From Methyloceanibacter sp. (lineage in GTDB: Bacteria > Pseudomonadota > Alphaproteobacteria > Rhizobiales > Methyloligellaceae): a stretch of DNA of 6,987 bases. The position numbers were made by a program, and so were the translations under genes. The stretch covers positions 1 to 6,987 of the forward strand of contig JANWJA010000023.1 of assembly GCA_025449615.1 (NCBI GenBank). Reading direction: 5' to 3'. The notes under the pieces are model-generated. The model did not search any database, had not been told where the DNA came from, and saw only the letters and a program-made list of their open reading frames with translations. Of this stretch, positions 1 to 6,628 are shown in pieces. Each line of letters opens with the position of its first letter. The first letter of the stretch is position 1.

Positions 1-60
1 GCTCGGCAACGGGCTTGCCGATTTGGCGCTTCCCGGCTCAATCAGAGATTGGTCGTTCAT
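1..60 (-). CDS. N-terminal fragment of a divergent gene, function unknown
   Basis: Reading leftwards from an ATG at 60, the frame stays open to the window edge and gives about 20 residues beginning MNDQSLIEPGSAKSASPLPS. A purine-rich AAGGGG (complement of 72-77) lies 11 bases upstream of the ATG, a slightly long but usable ribosome-binding spacing. The composition resembles the flexible, Ser/Pro/Ala-rich N-terminus of an alphaproteobacterial protein. The gene would be divergent from cysD, sharing the 61-200 region as a two-way promoter. Too little is visible to name a product. The alternative is that this is non-coding upstream DNA; the plus-strand frames here show no convincing gene end. Confidence 0.35.
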   Translation of the reverse strand, partial: MNDQSLIEPGSAKSASPLPS

Positions 61-95
61 CGGTGGTTTTGCCCCTTCATACCTTTGTGGCTTAG

Positions 96-111
96 CATTT
101 CGGCGGAAATG
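96..111. promoter_or_regulatory. Perfect 6-bp inverted repeat upstream of cysD, possible operator
   Basis: CATTTC and GAAATG form a perfect inverted repeat around a 4-base GGCG centre. It lies in the gap between the probable divergent start at 60 and cysD at 201. A weak promoter-like pair, TTGCCC (69-74) and TAGCAT (93-98) with an 18-base spacer, would place it over the -10 and start region. Sulfate-assimilation operons are commonly controlled by LysR-type or other regulators, but no regulator can be named from this site. The role is inferred. Confidence 0.22.
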
Positions 112-185
112 GCGCAAAGCTATGCGACTTTCGGGCGCTCGCGGGTTTCCTAAGGCCCCCCAAGATGCTAAGGCCGAGGGCCGAA

Positions 186-190
186 AAGGA
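186..190 (+). promoter_or_regulatory. Ribosome-binding site that fixes the cysD start
   Basis: AAGGA sits 10 bases before the ATG at 201. The in-frame ATG at 165 would add 12 residues ([12 protein letters not shown]) that do not look like a CysD N-terminus and has no comparable purine tract in front of it. This supports translation from 201. Confidence 0.6.
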
Positions 191-200
191 CGGTCCCAGA

Positions 201-1109
201 ATGAAGCAAACGCTTTCCAGCTATCTCCGGCAGCTCGAGGCCGAGAGCATCCAGATCATGCGGGAAGTGGCGGCGGAATTCCGTCATCCCGTGATGCTTT
301 ATTCGATCGGCAAGGACTCCTCGGTCATGCTGCATCTGGCGATGAAGGCGTTCTACCCGTCGAAGCCGCCGTTCCCGATCCTGCATATCGACACGACTTG
401 GAAATTCCGCGAGATGATCCAATTCCGTGATGCGGAGGCGAAGCGGCTCGGGCTCGAGCTCCTGGTGCATACCAACGAGCAAGGCGCGCGGGATGGTATA
501 TCGCCGATCACTCATGGCAGCGCACTCTATACCGATATTATGAAGACGCAGAGCCTGAAACAGGCGCTCGAAGCCGGGGGTTACGATGCAGCGTTCGGCG
601 GGGCGCGCCGCGACGAGGAGAAATCGCGCGCCAAGGAGCGCATCTTCTCCTTCCGCAACGCTGCTCACGCCTGGGACCCGAAGCGGCAGCGGCCCGAGCT
701 TTGGCACCTGGCCAACACGCATGTAAAACCGGGGGAGAGCATGCGGGTGTTCCCGCTGTCGAATTGGACCGAGCTCGACGTGTGGACCTATATTCACCTC
801 GAGAATATTCCGGTGGTGCCGCTCTATTTCGCTGCGATGCGTCCTGTGGTCGAGCGAAGCGGCATGCTGATCATGGTCGACGATGAGCGGTTGCCGATCG
901 ATCCAGGCGAGAAGCCGCAAATGCGCAACATTCGCTTCCGTACCCTTGGATGCTATCCTTTGACTGGCGCGATTGAGTCGAAGGCGACCACGCTGCCGGA
1001 CATCATCGAGGAACTGGTGGTCGCGCGCTCTTCAGAGCGGCAGGGCCGCGTCATCGACCACGACCAGTCGGGCTCGATGGAGAAGAAAAAGCAAGAGGGC
1101 TATTTCTGA
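201..1109 (+). CDS. cysD: Sulfate adenylyltransferase (ATP sulfurylase) subunit 2, CysD
   Basis: This is the catalytic small subunit of the heterodimeric bacterial ATP sulfurylase, which with CysN makes adenosine 5'-phosphosulfate (APS) and pyrophosphate from sulfate and ATP in the cytoplasm, the first step of sulfate activation. The protein is 302 residues, the usual family length. It belongs to the PP-loop (PAPS reductase-like) superfamily: the nucleotide-binding SIGKDSS motif is at residues 35-41, HIDTTWKF at 62-69, and the conserved [11 protein letters not shown] block at 133-143. The C-terminus ([12 protein letters not shown]) is typical and complete. The start at 201 is preferred over 165 because of the AAGGA at 186-190. 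Its stop overlaps the cysNC start by one base, implying co-transcription and translational coupling. Rhizobial NodP is the same family; nothing here suggests a nodulation locus, so cysD is the safer name. Confidence 0.96.
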   Translation: MKQTLSSYLRQLEAESIQIMREVAAEFRHPVMLYSIGKDSSVMLHLAMKAFYPSKPPFPILHIDTTWKFREMIQFRDAEAKRLGLELLVHTNEQGARDGISPITHGSALYTDIMKTQSLKQALEAGGYDAAFGGARRDEEKSRAKERIFSFRNAAHAWDPKRQRPELWHLANTHVKPGESMRVFPLSNWTELDVWTYIHLENIPVVPLYFAAMRPVVERSGMLIMVDDERLPIDPGEKPQMRNIRFRTLGCYPLTGAIESKATTLPDIIEELVVARSSERQGRVIDHDQSGSMEKKKQEGYF

Positions 1110-3028
1110 TGCAGCGCTTGAGCCTGGTCGAAACTTCGGGCGAAGACGCAGAGGCGCGGCTGAAAGCCCGGCTCGATGCGGAGGAACATCGCGGGCTGCT
1201 TCGTTTCCTCACGTGCGGCAGTGTCGACGACGGCAAGAGCACGCTGATCGGAAGGCTGCTCTACGACGCGGCGCAAGTCTATGAAGATCAGCTCAAGACC
1301 GCGGAGCACGACTCCAAGCGTTCGGCGGGCGGCACCAGCGGGGCGCTCGATCTTGCCCTGCTTGTTGATGGGCTTCAGGCGGAGCGCGAGCAGGGCATTA
1401 CCATCGACGTCGCCTATCGCTACTTCTCCACGCCGAGGCGGAAATTCATCGTCGCCGATACGCCGGGCCATGTGCAGTACACGCGCAACATGGCGACGGG
1501 CGCCTCGAATTGCGACTTCGCCGTGCTCCTGATCGATGCGCGGCTCGGTGTGCTCACCCAGACGCGACGCCATGCCTGCATCGTGTCGCTGCTTGGCATC
1601 AAAAAGGTCGCGCTTGCCGTCAACAAAATGGACCTGATCGATTTCGATCAGGTGAGGTATGACAAGATCGTCGAGGACTTCAACAATTTCGCAGGCCCGC
1701 TCGGCTTCGAGCAAGTCACCTGCATTCCGGTCTCGGCGCTCAAGGGCGACAATGTCCTAAACCCCAGCGCGCATATGCACTGGTATCACGGGCCCACGCT
1801 GCTCGGTCATCTCGAGACCGTGGATGTGACGCCCTCATTGCAAGGCAGGCCGTTCCGCTTCGCCGTGCAATGGGTGAACCGGCCGCATCTCGATTTTCGC
1901 GGCTATAGCGGCACGGTGTCGAGCGGGGAGATCTCGCCCGGCGATGAAGTCGTGATCCACCCCTCAGGCAGGCGGGTGCATGTAGCGCGCATTGTCGTGG
2001 AGGACGGCGATCTCGACGTGGCCCGGGAAGGTGATGCGGTGACGCTCGTCTTCGCCGAGGAAGTCGACGCCAGTCGCGGCGACGTGCTCTCGACGCCGGA
2101 TGCGGCTCCCTCGGTCGCAGATCAGATCTCGGCGAAGGTCATCTGGTTCGACGAGGAGCCGATGCTTCCGGGCCGGTCCTACGCCATCAAGACCGGCTGC
2201 CAGAACTCGACGGCGACGATTTCCAGCCTCAAATATAAGCTTAATGTCGACAATCTCGATCACGTCGCGGGCAAGACGCTGGAGCTGAACGAGGTCGGCT
2301 TGTGCAATCTCTCGACGGCAAAGCCGCTGGTATTCGACGCCTATACCGAGAATGTCGATACGGGGTCGTTCATTCTCATCGACCGCTTCACCAATGCGAC
2401 GGTTGCGGCCGGGATGATCGAGTTCGGCCTTCGCCGCGCGACCAACATCAAATGGCAGGAGCTGTCGGTCGATAAGACCGCCCGCGCGGGGCTGAAGCAC
2501 CAGAAGCCTTGCGTACTCTGGTTTACGGGTTTGTCCGGGTCCGGCAAGTCGACCATCGCCAATGCGCTGGAGAAGCGCTTACACGCGCTTGGGCGGCATA
2601 CTTACGTGCTCGACGGCGACAATATCCGCCACGGACTGAACAAGGATCTCGGCTTCACGGATGTGGATCGGGTCGAGAATATCCGCCGTGTGGCGGAGGC
2701 GGCGCGGTTGTTCGTTGAAGCCGGGCTCATCGTCATGGTGTCGTTCATTTCGCCGTTCCGCTCCGAACGGCGCATGGCGCGCGACCTGTTCCAAGAGGGC
2801 GAGTTCATCGAGGTTTATGTCGATACGCCGCTCGAAGTCTGCGAGGCCCGCGATCCCAAGGGGCTCTATCGCAAAGCGCGCGCCGGGCTGATCAGCAACT
2901 TTACCGGCATCGATTCCACGTATGAACCGCCGGAGCATGCCGAGCTGTCGTTTGCGACCAGTCACACCAGTCCCGACGTTCTCGCCGAGCGGCTGTTGGA
3001 GGAGCTGAGGCGCCTTCACATCGTTTAA
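1109..3028 (+). CDS. cysNC: Bifunctional ATP sulfurylase GTPase subunit / APS kinase, CysN-CysC fusion
   Basis: This 639-residue fusion couples two steps. The N-terminal CysN part hydrolyses GTP to drive APS synthesis by CysD. The C-terminal CysC part phosphorylates APS with ATP to give PAPS. The translation factor-type G domain shows the P-loop GSVDDGKST (37-45), DTPGH (117-121) and NKMD (172-175). EF-Tu-like beta-barrel domains follow to about residue 445, ending in the segment LCNLSTAKPLVFDAY and after. The APS kinase domain starts near 463, with its own P-loop GLSGSGKST (474-482), DGDNIRHGL (from 502), FISPFRSERR, and the C-terminal ARAGLISNFTGIDSTYEPP region. Both halves look intact. GAGGG at 1095-1099, 9 bases before the ATG, gives it its own ribosome-binding site despite the TGATG overlap with cysD. 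The same architecture is found in rhizobial NodQ; the absence of nod genes favours a housekeeping role, supplying PAPS for cysteine synthesis or sulfation. Confidence 0.96.
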   Translation: MQRLSLVETSGEDAEARLKARLDAEEHRGLLRFLTCGSVDDGKSTLIGRLLYDAAQVYEDQLKTAEHDSKRSAGGTSGALDLALLVDGLQAEREQGITIDVAYRYFSTPRRKFIVADTPGHVQYTRNMATGASNCDFAVLLIDARLGVLTQTRRHACIVSLLGIKKVALAVNKMDLIDFDQVRYDKIVEDFNNFAGPLGFEQVTCIPVSALKGDNVLNPSAHMHWYHGPTLLGHLETVDVTPSLQGRPFRFAVQWVNRPHLDFRGYSGTVSSGEISPGDEVVIHPSGRRVHVARIVVEDGDLDVAREGDAVTLVFAEEVDASRGDVLSTPDAAPSVADQISAKVIWFDEEPMLPGRSYAIKTGCQNSTATISSLKYKLNVDNLDHVAGKTLELNEVGLCNLSTAKPLVFDAYTENVDTGSFILIDRFTNATVAAGMIEFGLRRATNIKWQELSVDKTARAGLKHQKPCVLWFTGLSGSGKSTIANALEKRLHALGRHTYVLDGDNIRHGLNKDLGFTDVDRVENIRRVAEAARLFVEAGLIVMVSFISPFRSERRMARDLFQEGEFIEVYVDTPLEVCEARDPKGLYRKARAGLISNFTGIDSTYEPPEHAELSFATSHTSPDVLAERLLEELRRLHIV

Positions 3029-3036
3029 AAGATCGA

Positions 3037-3090
3037 GGCCGCAGCCGCCGTTCCCCCCGATTGGTCCCTCGGAAATAGACGGCTGCGGCC
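3037..3090. terminator. Long GC-rich stem between convergent genes, possible bidirectional terminator
   Basis: GGCCGCAGCCG (3037-3047) and CGGCTGCGGCC (3080-3090) are perfect 11-bp inverted arms starting 8 bases after the cysNC stop. The 32-base loop may hold a small inner hairpin (CCGA 3057-3060 with TCGG 3069-3072). There is no T-tract right after the stem on the plus strand; on the minus strand TTTT comes about 6 bases past the arm. It is therefore not a textbook intrinsic terminator, but its position between convergent genes suggests transcript-end formation or stabilisation. Confidence 0.45.
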
Positions 3091-3115
3091 CTTCCTCGCT
3101 AAGCCCTTGTCTGAC

Positions 3116-3160
3116 GCATGATGGAGCCCGAAAGAGTCCGCCAACTTTTCGGGATCATGC
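3116..3160. repeat. Intergenic palindromic repeat resembling rhizobial dispersed (RIME-like) elements
   Basis: The outer arms GCATGAT (3116-3122) and ATCATGC (3154-3160), and the inner arms CCCGAAA (3127-3133) and TTTCGGG (3147-3153), form an imperfect palindrome with a 13-base loop. The left arm carries four extra bases (GGAG) between outer and inner parts, which would bulge. The arm sequences match my recollection of a palindromic repeat widely scattered between genes in Hyphomicrobiales. That family assignment is from memory, not from a search. The element ends one base before the stop triplet of the minus-strand gene. Confidence 0.6.
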
Positions 3161-3161
3161 T

Positions 3162-4322
3162 CTAGTCCGCCAGGCTAGCGAGAATCTTCAAACGCTCCGT
3201 TGCCGCGACATTGCCGATACCTGCAGCGCGTTCGTACCAGAGCTTCGCTTCTTTCTTGTCGCCGGAGACCCCGCGCACGTTGAGCGAGGCCAAAACGTCC
3301 GCGTCGAAGGTGCGCGCGAGCTCAAAAGCTGCGCGGTCGACGCCTCGATCGGCGAGATGCCGGAACAGCAGCCGCGCACTCGCGACATCGCCTTGATCCA
3401 TGAGATCGTCGGCGCGCGAGAGCAGAGAAACGGTCTCGGGCGGCGTGCTCAGCACGGCGAGGTCCATCAGCGACGAGGACAAATTCATCGCCGATTGCTC
3501 CTCTTCGGAGGGGTTTGCGTCGACGCGCAGGATGAAGTTGCGGCGCGCCTGCGGTGCTGTTTCGTCGCCGAGCAGGTACACCTCCAGAGGATAGTCACCG
3601 GACGAAGGGGCTACGGCAGGCTCGAACTCCGCGCCACGGAAGCTGAGGGTTAGGTTGCCGACATCCTCGTTCCGAACCATCCAGCCGCCGCTCGTGTTGC
3701 GCAAGCCCGAGGACAGCTTGGCGTCGTCAGGTAGCCCGCGGATCAGCACATAACGCGCCTGCCGACGAGGCAGGAGTGGGGCGAGGGCGAGTTCGCGACC
3801 ATGGGAGGCGAGAATGATTGGCGCCCCCGGATCGGCGTTTGAGTGAAAAGCGGCATCGATCAGCAGCGGCGACCGCCCGGAGGGTGTTGCCGTAGCAATC
3901 AGCAGGGAATCTCCCTTGGTCTCCTGCTCCGGCCGCTGCCAGGCGATGCTCGTGGCACGGCGCATCAGCGTCGGGTTCTCGATCTGAGGTTGCGGTCTGG
4001 CAAAGCTCATTGCCGTGGCGAAGCCAAGGACTGTCAGCAGACACGCCGAAAACAAGCTCGCCGCGACCAGGAGGTTGGCGTCCTGCTGACGTTTGCGGAA
4101 ATCGTGGATCAGGGCTTGCAATTGTGCTTCCCGCGCCGCTGCCAGCGGCTTTGCCATCTCGGATTGGAGGGCGGCGAGGATACGATGGGCGCCTTTAGGA
4201 GCGTCCGGGGCCGCGTAATCGCCGCTACCGTCGGCGAGAGCGAAAATTGAGGGCGGAATCCGATCACCTAGATCGTCTACCCAAGCGGGGCAGCTCTCGA
4301 GGCGCAGAGTGGAAGCGGTCAT
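3162..4322 (-). CDS. Single-pass membrane protein with Sel1/TPR-like C-terminal repeats
   Basis: The 386-residue product has a cytoplasmic-looking N-terminal region of about 80 residues, one hydrophobic segment at 84-107 (LLVAASLFSACLLTVLGFATAMSF), then a long region probably in the periplasm. The C-terminal 87 residues (300-386) hold helical repeat units such as GDVASARLLFRHLADRGVDRAA and KEAKLWYERAAGIGNVAA, which resemble Sel1/TPR repeats used for protein-protein contacts. The segment between about 110 and 290 looks beta-rich and is not recognised. Upstream in-frame starts as far as 4469 would run over the end of the preceding gene in another frame; ATG 4322 has GGAG 9 bases upstream and is preferred. 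It follows the TAXI-type gene by 79 bases on the same strand and is probably co-transcribed. The function is unknown; an envelope scaffold or partner of the TAXI protein is inference. Confidence 0.8.
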   Translation of the reverse strand: MTASTLRLESCPAWVDDLGDRIPPSIFALADGSGDYAAPDAPKGAHRILAALQSEMAKPLAAAREAQLQALIHDFRKRQQDANLLVAASLFSACLLTVLGFATAMSFARPQPQIENPTLMRRATSIAWQRPEQETKGDSLLIATATPSGRSPLLIDAAFHSNADPGAPIILASHGRELALAPLLPRRQARYVLIRGLPDDAKLSSGLRNTSGGWMVRNEDVGNLTLSFRGAEFEPAVAPSSGDYPLEVYLLGDETAPQARRNFILRVDANPSEEEQSAMNLSSSLMDLAVLSTPPETVSLLSRADDLMDQGDVASARLLFRHLADRGVDRAAFELARTFDADVLASLNVRGVSGDKKEAKLWYERAAGIGNVAATERLKILASLAD

Positions 4323-4331
4323 GGTCGTTTG

Positions 4332-4335
4332 CTCC
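4332..4335 (-). promoter_or_regulatory. Ribosome-binding site that fixes the start of the Sel1-like gene
   Basis: On the minus strand GGAG lies 9 bases before ATG 4322. This decides against the longer reading from 4469, which would overlap the upstream gene by 68 bases and add 49 residues of low-complexity, out-of-family sequence. Confidence 0.6.
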
Positions 4336-4339
4336 GTAT

Positions 4340-4364
4340 CTTGATCAAGCGGGCGGACCCCGCT
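4340..4364 (-). promoter_or_regulatory. Palindrome and hairpin in the gap before the Sel1-like gene
   Basis: In the 79-base gap between the TAXI-type and Sel1-like genes, CTTGATCAAG (4340-4349) is a perfect 10-bp palindrome. Overlapping its edge, AGCGGG (4348-4353) and CCCGCT (4359-4364) pair around a 5-base loop. The GC-rich hairpin has no following T-run, so it is more likely an RNA-stability or attenuation element, or a protein-binding site, than a full terminator. The role is inferred. Confidence 0.3.
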
Positions 4365-4401
4365 CGTTCCATGCCCCCCATCCCCGGGCTCGGAAGCCAA
4401 G

Positions 4402-5454
4402 CTACTGGCTCTTACCGCGCTGCCATTCGATGAATGATTTGAACAATGCCTCCTTCTGATCCTTGCCAAAGGCGGGCGCAGCCATGCCGGCTTCGATAAC
4501 CGGCTTGGGTGCGCCCTGCTGCTGATGCTCGTTGAGCCAATTTTCCGCCGCCTCCGCCCTGACGAAGCCCGGCAGTGCTGCCGCGAGATTGACGTCGCGC
4601 CATTTCAGGTGATGCCGCCCGGTCTTGAGCGTATCGATCTTGGAAAACAGCGCGGTGATAAAGGACTCGATATTGATCTCGAAAGCGGGGTCGGTGCTGC
4701 GATCCGCGGTCAGCAGCAACAATCCTGTCGCCACTGTCGGGAGCGCCACCGAGGCGGCGATCAAACCGGGATAATCGTCATGACTGAGCGAAGCCGGCAG
4801 ATAAGAGGTTTCGAGCGGCCCTCCGAAATTAACGGGGACCAGATGTAGTCCGCTGCCGGCATCGAGTTTGGTCAGGAGCGGCACGGGCCGTGGACCTAAC
4901 ACCACGCTCGCGGCGATGCTGCCCTGCTGCAAAGCCGCGATGGCGGCGGCGCCGTCGAGCGCCACCGGTTTGATTTCAATGCCGAGCGCCGTGAAAAGGT
5001 GGGCCCCAGTCAGGGCCGAGCCGCTGCCCTCCGGTCCAAGATTCACGGGCTTTCCGGCCAGATCGCCCAAACTCGCAATGTCTGACCGGGCAACGATATG
5101 AATTTCCTGCGGTCCGAAGTTCGCAACGAGCCTCAGGCGAGCGGCGCGGAGGGGCTCTTCATCGCGCGCGGCATAGAGAGCGTCGGTGGCGACGAAAGCC
5201 ATCGAAATGTCGGGGGTCTCGAGCAGGTGCTCGATATTGCGCAAGCCGCAATCGCCGGAAACTGGCACTACCGCAAACTCGGCCTTAGCCGGAACCAGGC
5301 CCGACATGTCGCGTGCGAGGGAAGTTTCCGAGCCGCCCGCATCGCCGGAAGCGATGGAGAGCGCCGTGGCGGCATCGACCTGTCCCATGAAACTGGTGAC
5401 AACGGCGGAGGCAAGCGCAAGGCGCGCCAGATTTTGCACTGAACGCAACGACAT
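4402..5454 (-). CDS. TAXI-type TRAP transporter solute-binding protein, probably periplasmic
   Basis: The 350-residue product starts with a signal peptide: a short basic stretch, hydrophobic residues about 9-24, and a likely cleavage after VDA at 28. The mature part begins LSIASGDAGGSETSLARDM, the usual first strand and glycine-rich turn of TAXI proteins, and carries the family's central block at 124-154 (SDIASLGDLAGK, then NLGPEGSGSALTGAHLFTALGI). TAXI proteins are extracytoplasmic receptors that normally feed a TRAP-type permease with organic acids or similar solutes. No DctQ/DctM-like permease gene is in the window, so it may be an orphan receptor or serve a distant permease. ATG 5454 has GAGGG 9 bases upstream; an adjacent GTG at 5457 (spacing 6) is an equal alternative. 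It is followed after 79 bases by the Sel1-like membrane gene and preceded on the same strand, 116 bases away, by the CFI-box-like gene. The ligand cannot be told from sequence. Confidence 0.75.
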   Translation of the reverse strand: MSLRSVQNLARLALASAVVTSFMGQVDAATALSIASGDAGGSETSLARDMSGLVPAKAEFAVVPVSGDCGLRNIEHLLETPDISMAFVATDALYAARDEEPLRAARLRLVANFGPQEIHIVARSDIASLGDLAGKPVNLGPEGSGSALTGAHLFTALGIEIKPVALDGAAAIAALQQGSIAASVVLGPRPVPLLTKLDAGSGLHLVPVNFGGPLETSYLPASLSHDDYPGLIAASVALPTVATGLLLLTADRSTDPAFEINIESFITALFSKIDTLKTGRHHLKWRDVNLAAALPGFVRAEAAENWLNEHQQQGAPKPVIEAGMAAPAFGKDQKEALFKSFIEWQRGKSQ

Positions 5455-5570
5455 CACCCTGTTCCCTCTCGGCGCGAGCGAGCGTACTCATCCCGCTCCC
5501 GCCGATTTGCATCGCCTCGTTTCGTCCGTGCCCAGGACTTTCAAGGCGTTTTTATTGTTCGGTTAACAAA

Positions 5571-6512
5571 CTAGACCGCGACTAGGGCGCTATGTCGGCT
5601 TGATTGCGGCGAAGCGTGGGCCGACAGTTCTTGCATCATGCTCTGATAAAGCTTGAAGGCGAGGCCGTCGAAGCCGAGATGCGCGGCGATGGCACTCGGC
5701 AAGATGAAGCGGACATAGAGGTCGCGAAGGATTTCCGCGCGCTTTTTTTCTTCGAGCGCGTTCAGAAGGGCAGGGGCGAGCGCATAATAGAGCGCGATCG
5801 CAGCCTGACCGTCCGGCGTTCCGGCCAAAATTTCATCGCGATAGCGGCGGAGCGCGCGTAGCTCGAAGCAAGTGTCGGGGAGGCCCAGCACCTCGCAGCA
5901 AGCGGTGGTGATGAAGCAGCCCTTCGGCGGGGTGCATTGCTCGTCTTCAAAGCCCTTCTCAAGGATATCGCGCTGCGAAACGGCCCAATCGATCGCCTTG
6001 CGCAAGGCGTCGCAATTGAGCTTGAAGCGGCACTCCTCCTTAGAGCCGAGCTTGATCGCCATTTCGATCTCGCGCTCGGATTCGAACAGCGGCTTGCAGG
6101 CAAGCGGCAAGATGATGGAGACCTTGTCGTCGTGGATGTCGGTGCAGACGCCGCATAGCGGCTCGTCGATGGCCACGGTCCCCGTCGAGGTTCGAACCAT
6201 GAGACGGTTGTCGGACTGGATCAGAAATTTCTTCGGAAGCGGCGTCTTGTCCGGATCGCCGTAGACGACGAGCTTGCCTTCGAAGCTGGACGACACCTGG
6301 ACTTCGACGTGGAGGTCGCAATGGCTCGGGTCGAGGAAAGCCACCTGGCCGAGCTTGGCGCCAGCCTGGGTATTGCTGGCAATGGCCACCCAGGGCGACA
6401 CTTGCTGGGTTCCAAAGCATTCTGCGGGCTTCGCGGATGCGCGCGGCAGGCGAAACGCGGCCGCGCTGGCAAGGATCAATCCGATGGCCCGGCGTCGCGT
6501 GTTCAGCAGCAT
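5571..6512 (-). CDS. Cys-rich CFI-box-like protein with a Tat-like signal peptide
   Basis: The 313-residue product opens with NTRRRAIGLILASAAAFRLPRASA: arginines at 6-8, a hydrophobic stretch and an AxA-type site after residue 27. This resembles a twin-arginine or Sec signal peptide and suggests export. The mature protein has 12 cysteines (32, 65, 120, 123, 140, 161, 167, 193, 199, 205, 206, 215), including a CGVC pair at 120-123. Residues 199-230 read CFITTACC...LRRYRDEIL, resembling the CFI-box motif known in many bacterial proteins of undefined role, usually near their C-terminus; here about 85 further, mostly helical, residues follow. The region 50-165 looks like a beta-rich domain and is not recognised. 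Start ATG 6512 has GGA about 8 bases upstream. It lies downstream of tRNA-Gln on the same strand. The function is unknown; family assignment is from motif memory. Confidence 0.75.
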   Translation of the reverse strand: MLLNTRRRAIGLILASAAAFRLPRASAKPAECFGTQQVSPWVAIASNTQAGAKLGQVAFLDPSHCDLHVEVQVSSSFEGKLVVYGDPDKTPLPKKFLIQSDNRLMVRTSTGTVAIDEPLCGVCTDIHDDKVSIILPLACKPLFESEREIEMAIKLGSKEECRFKLNCDALRKAIDWAVSQRDILEKGFEDEQCTPPKGCFITTACCEVLGLPDTCFELRALRRYRDEILAGTPDGQAAIALYYALAPALLNALEEKKRAEILRDLYVRFILPSAIAAHLGFDGLAFKLYQSMMQELSAHASPQSSRHSALVAV

Positions 6513-6526
6513 TTCGGGTTCCGTCG

Positions 6527-6555
6527 AATTGATTCAAACTTCGGCAAATTGAGTC
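6527..6555. promoter_or_regulatory. Direct repeat pair upstream of the CFI-box-like gene, possible operator
   Basis: AATTGATTC (6527-6535) and AATTGAGTC (6547-6555) match at 8 of 9 positions and are 20 bases apart start to start, close to two helical turns, so both would face the same side of the DNA. They lie 15-43 bases upstream of the ATG at 6512. Tandem half-sites in this arrangement are typical of activator or response-regulator binding, but no regulator can be identified. Confidence 0.25.
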
Positions 6556-6628
6556 CGATTGCCATCCCCGCGGCGGCGCCCGAAACCACGGAGTGAAAAA
6601 CCTCACCTTCCCAGTTCAAAAGGCTAAG

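Noticed and set aside
23..430. Plus-strand frame running from the upstream region into cysD
   Set aside because: Overlaps cysD in another frame and ends within it; no ribosome-binding site or motif supports it.
168..920. 250-codon open frame on the minus strand opposite cysD
   Set aside because: It lies fully antisense to a clear cysD, has an Arg/His-rich composition typical of GC-rich shadow frames, and shows no recognisable domain.
1100..1714. 204-codon minus-strand frame opposite cysNC
   Set aside because: Antisense to the conserved GTPase domain; composition is that of a mirror frame, with no family motif.
201..3028. Nodulation genes nodP and nodQ
   Set aside because: The proteins belong to the same families, but there is no nod box or other nod gene in view; the housekeeping names are safer.
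4323..4469. 49-residue N-terminal extension of the Sel1-like protein
   Set aside because: It would overlap the end of the TAXI-type gene, its sequence is low-complexity, and a good ribosome-binding site serves ATG 4322.
5436..5466. EcfG-like promoter (GGAAC ... GTT) on the minus strand near the TAXI gene start
   Set aside because: The match straddles the start codon, so it could not drive that gene, and the spacing before CGTT is one base short of the usual form.
5540..5570. Terminator after the CFI-box-like gene (TTGTT-AACCG-AACAA)
   Set aside because: The stem is only 5 AT-rich pairs and is not followed by a T-run, so it would be too weak.
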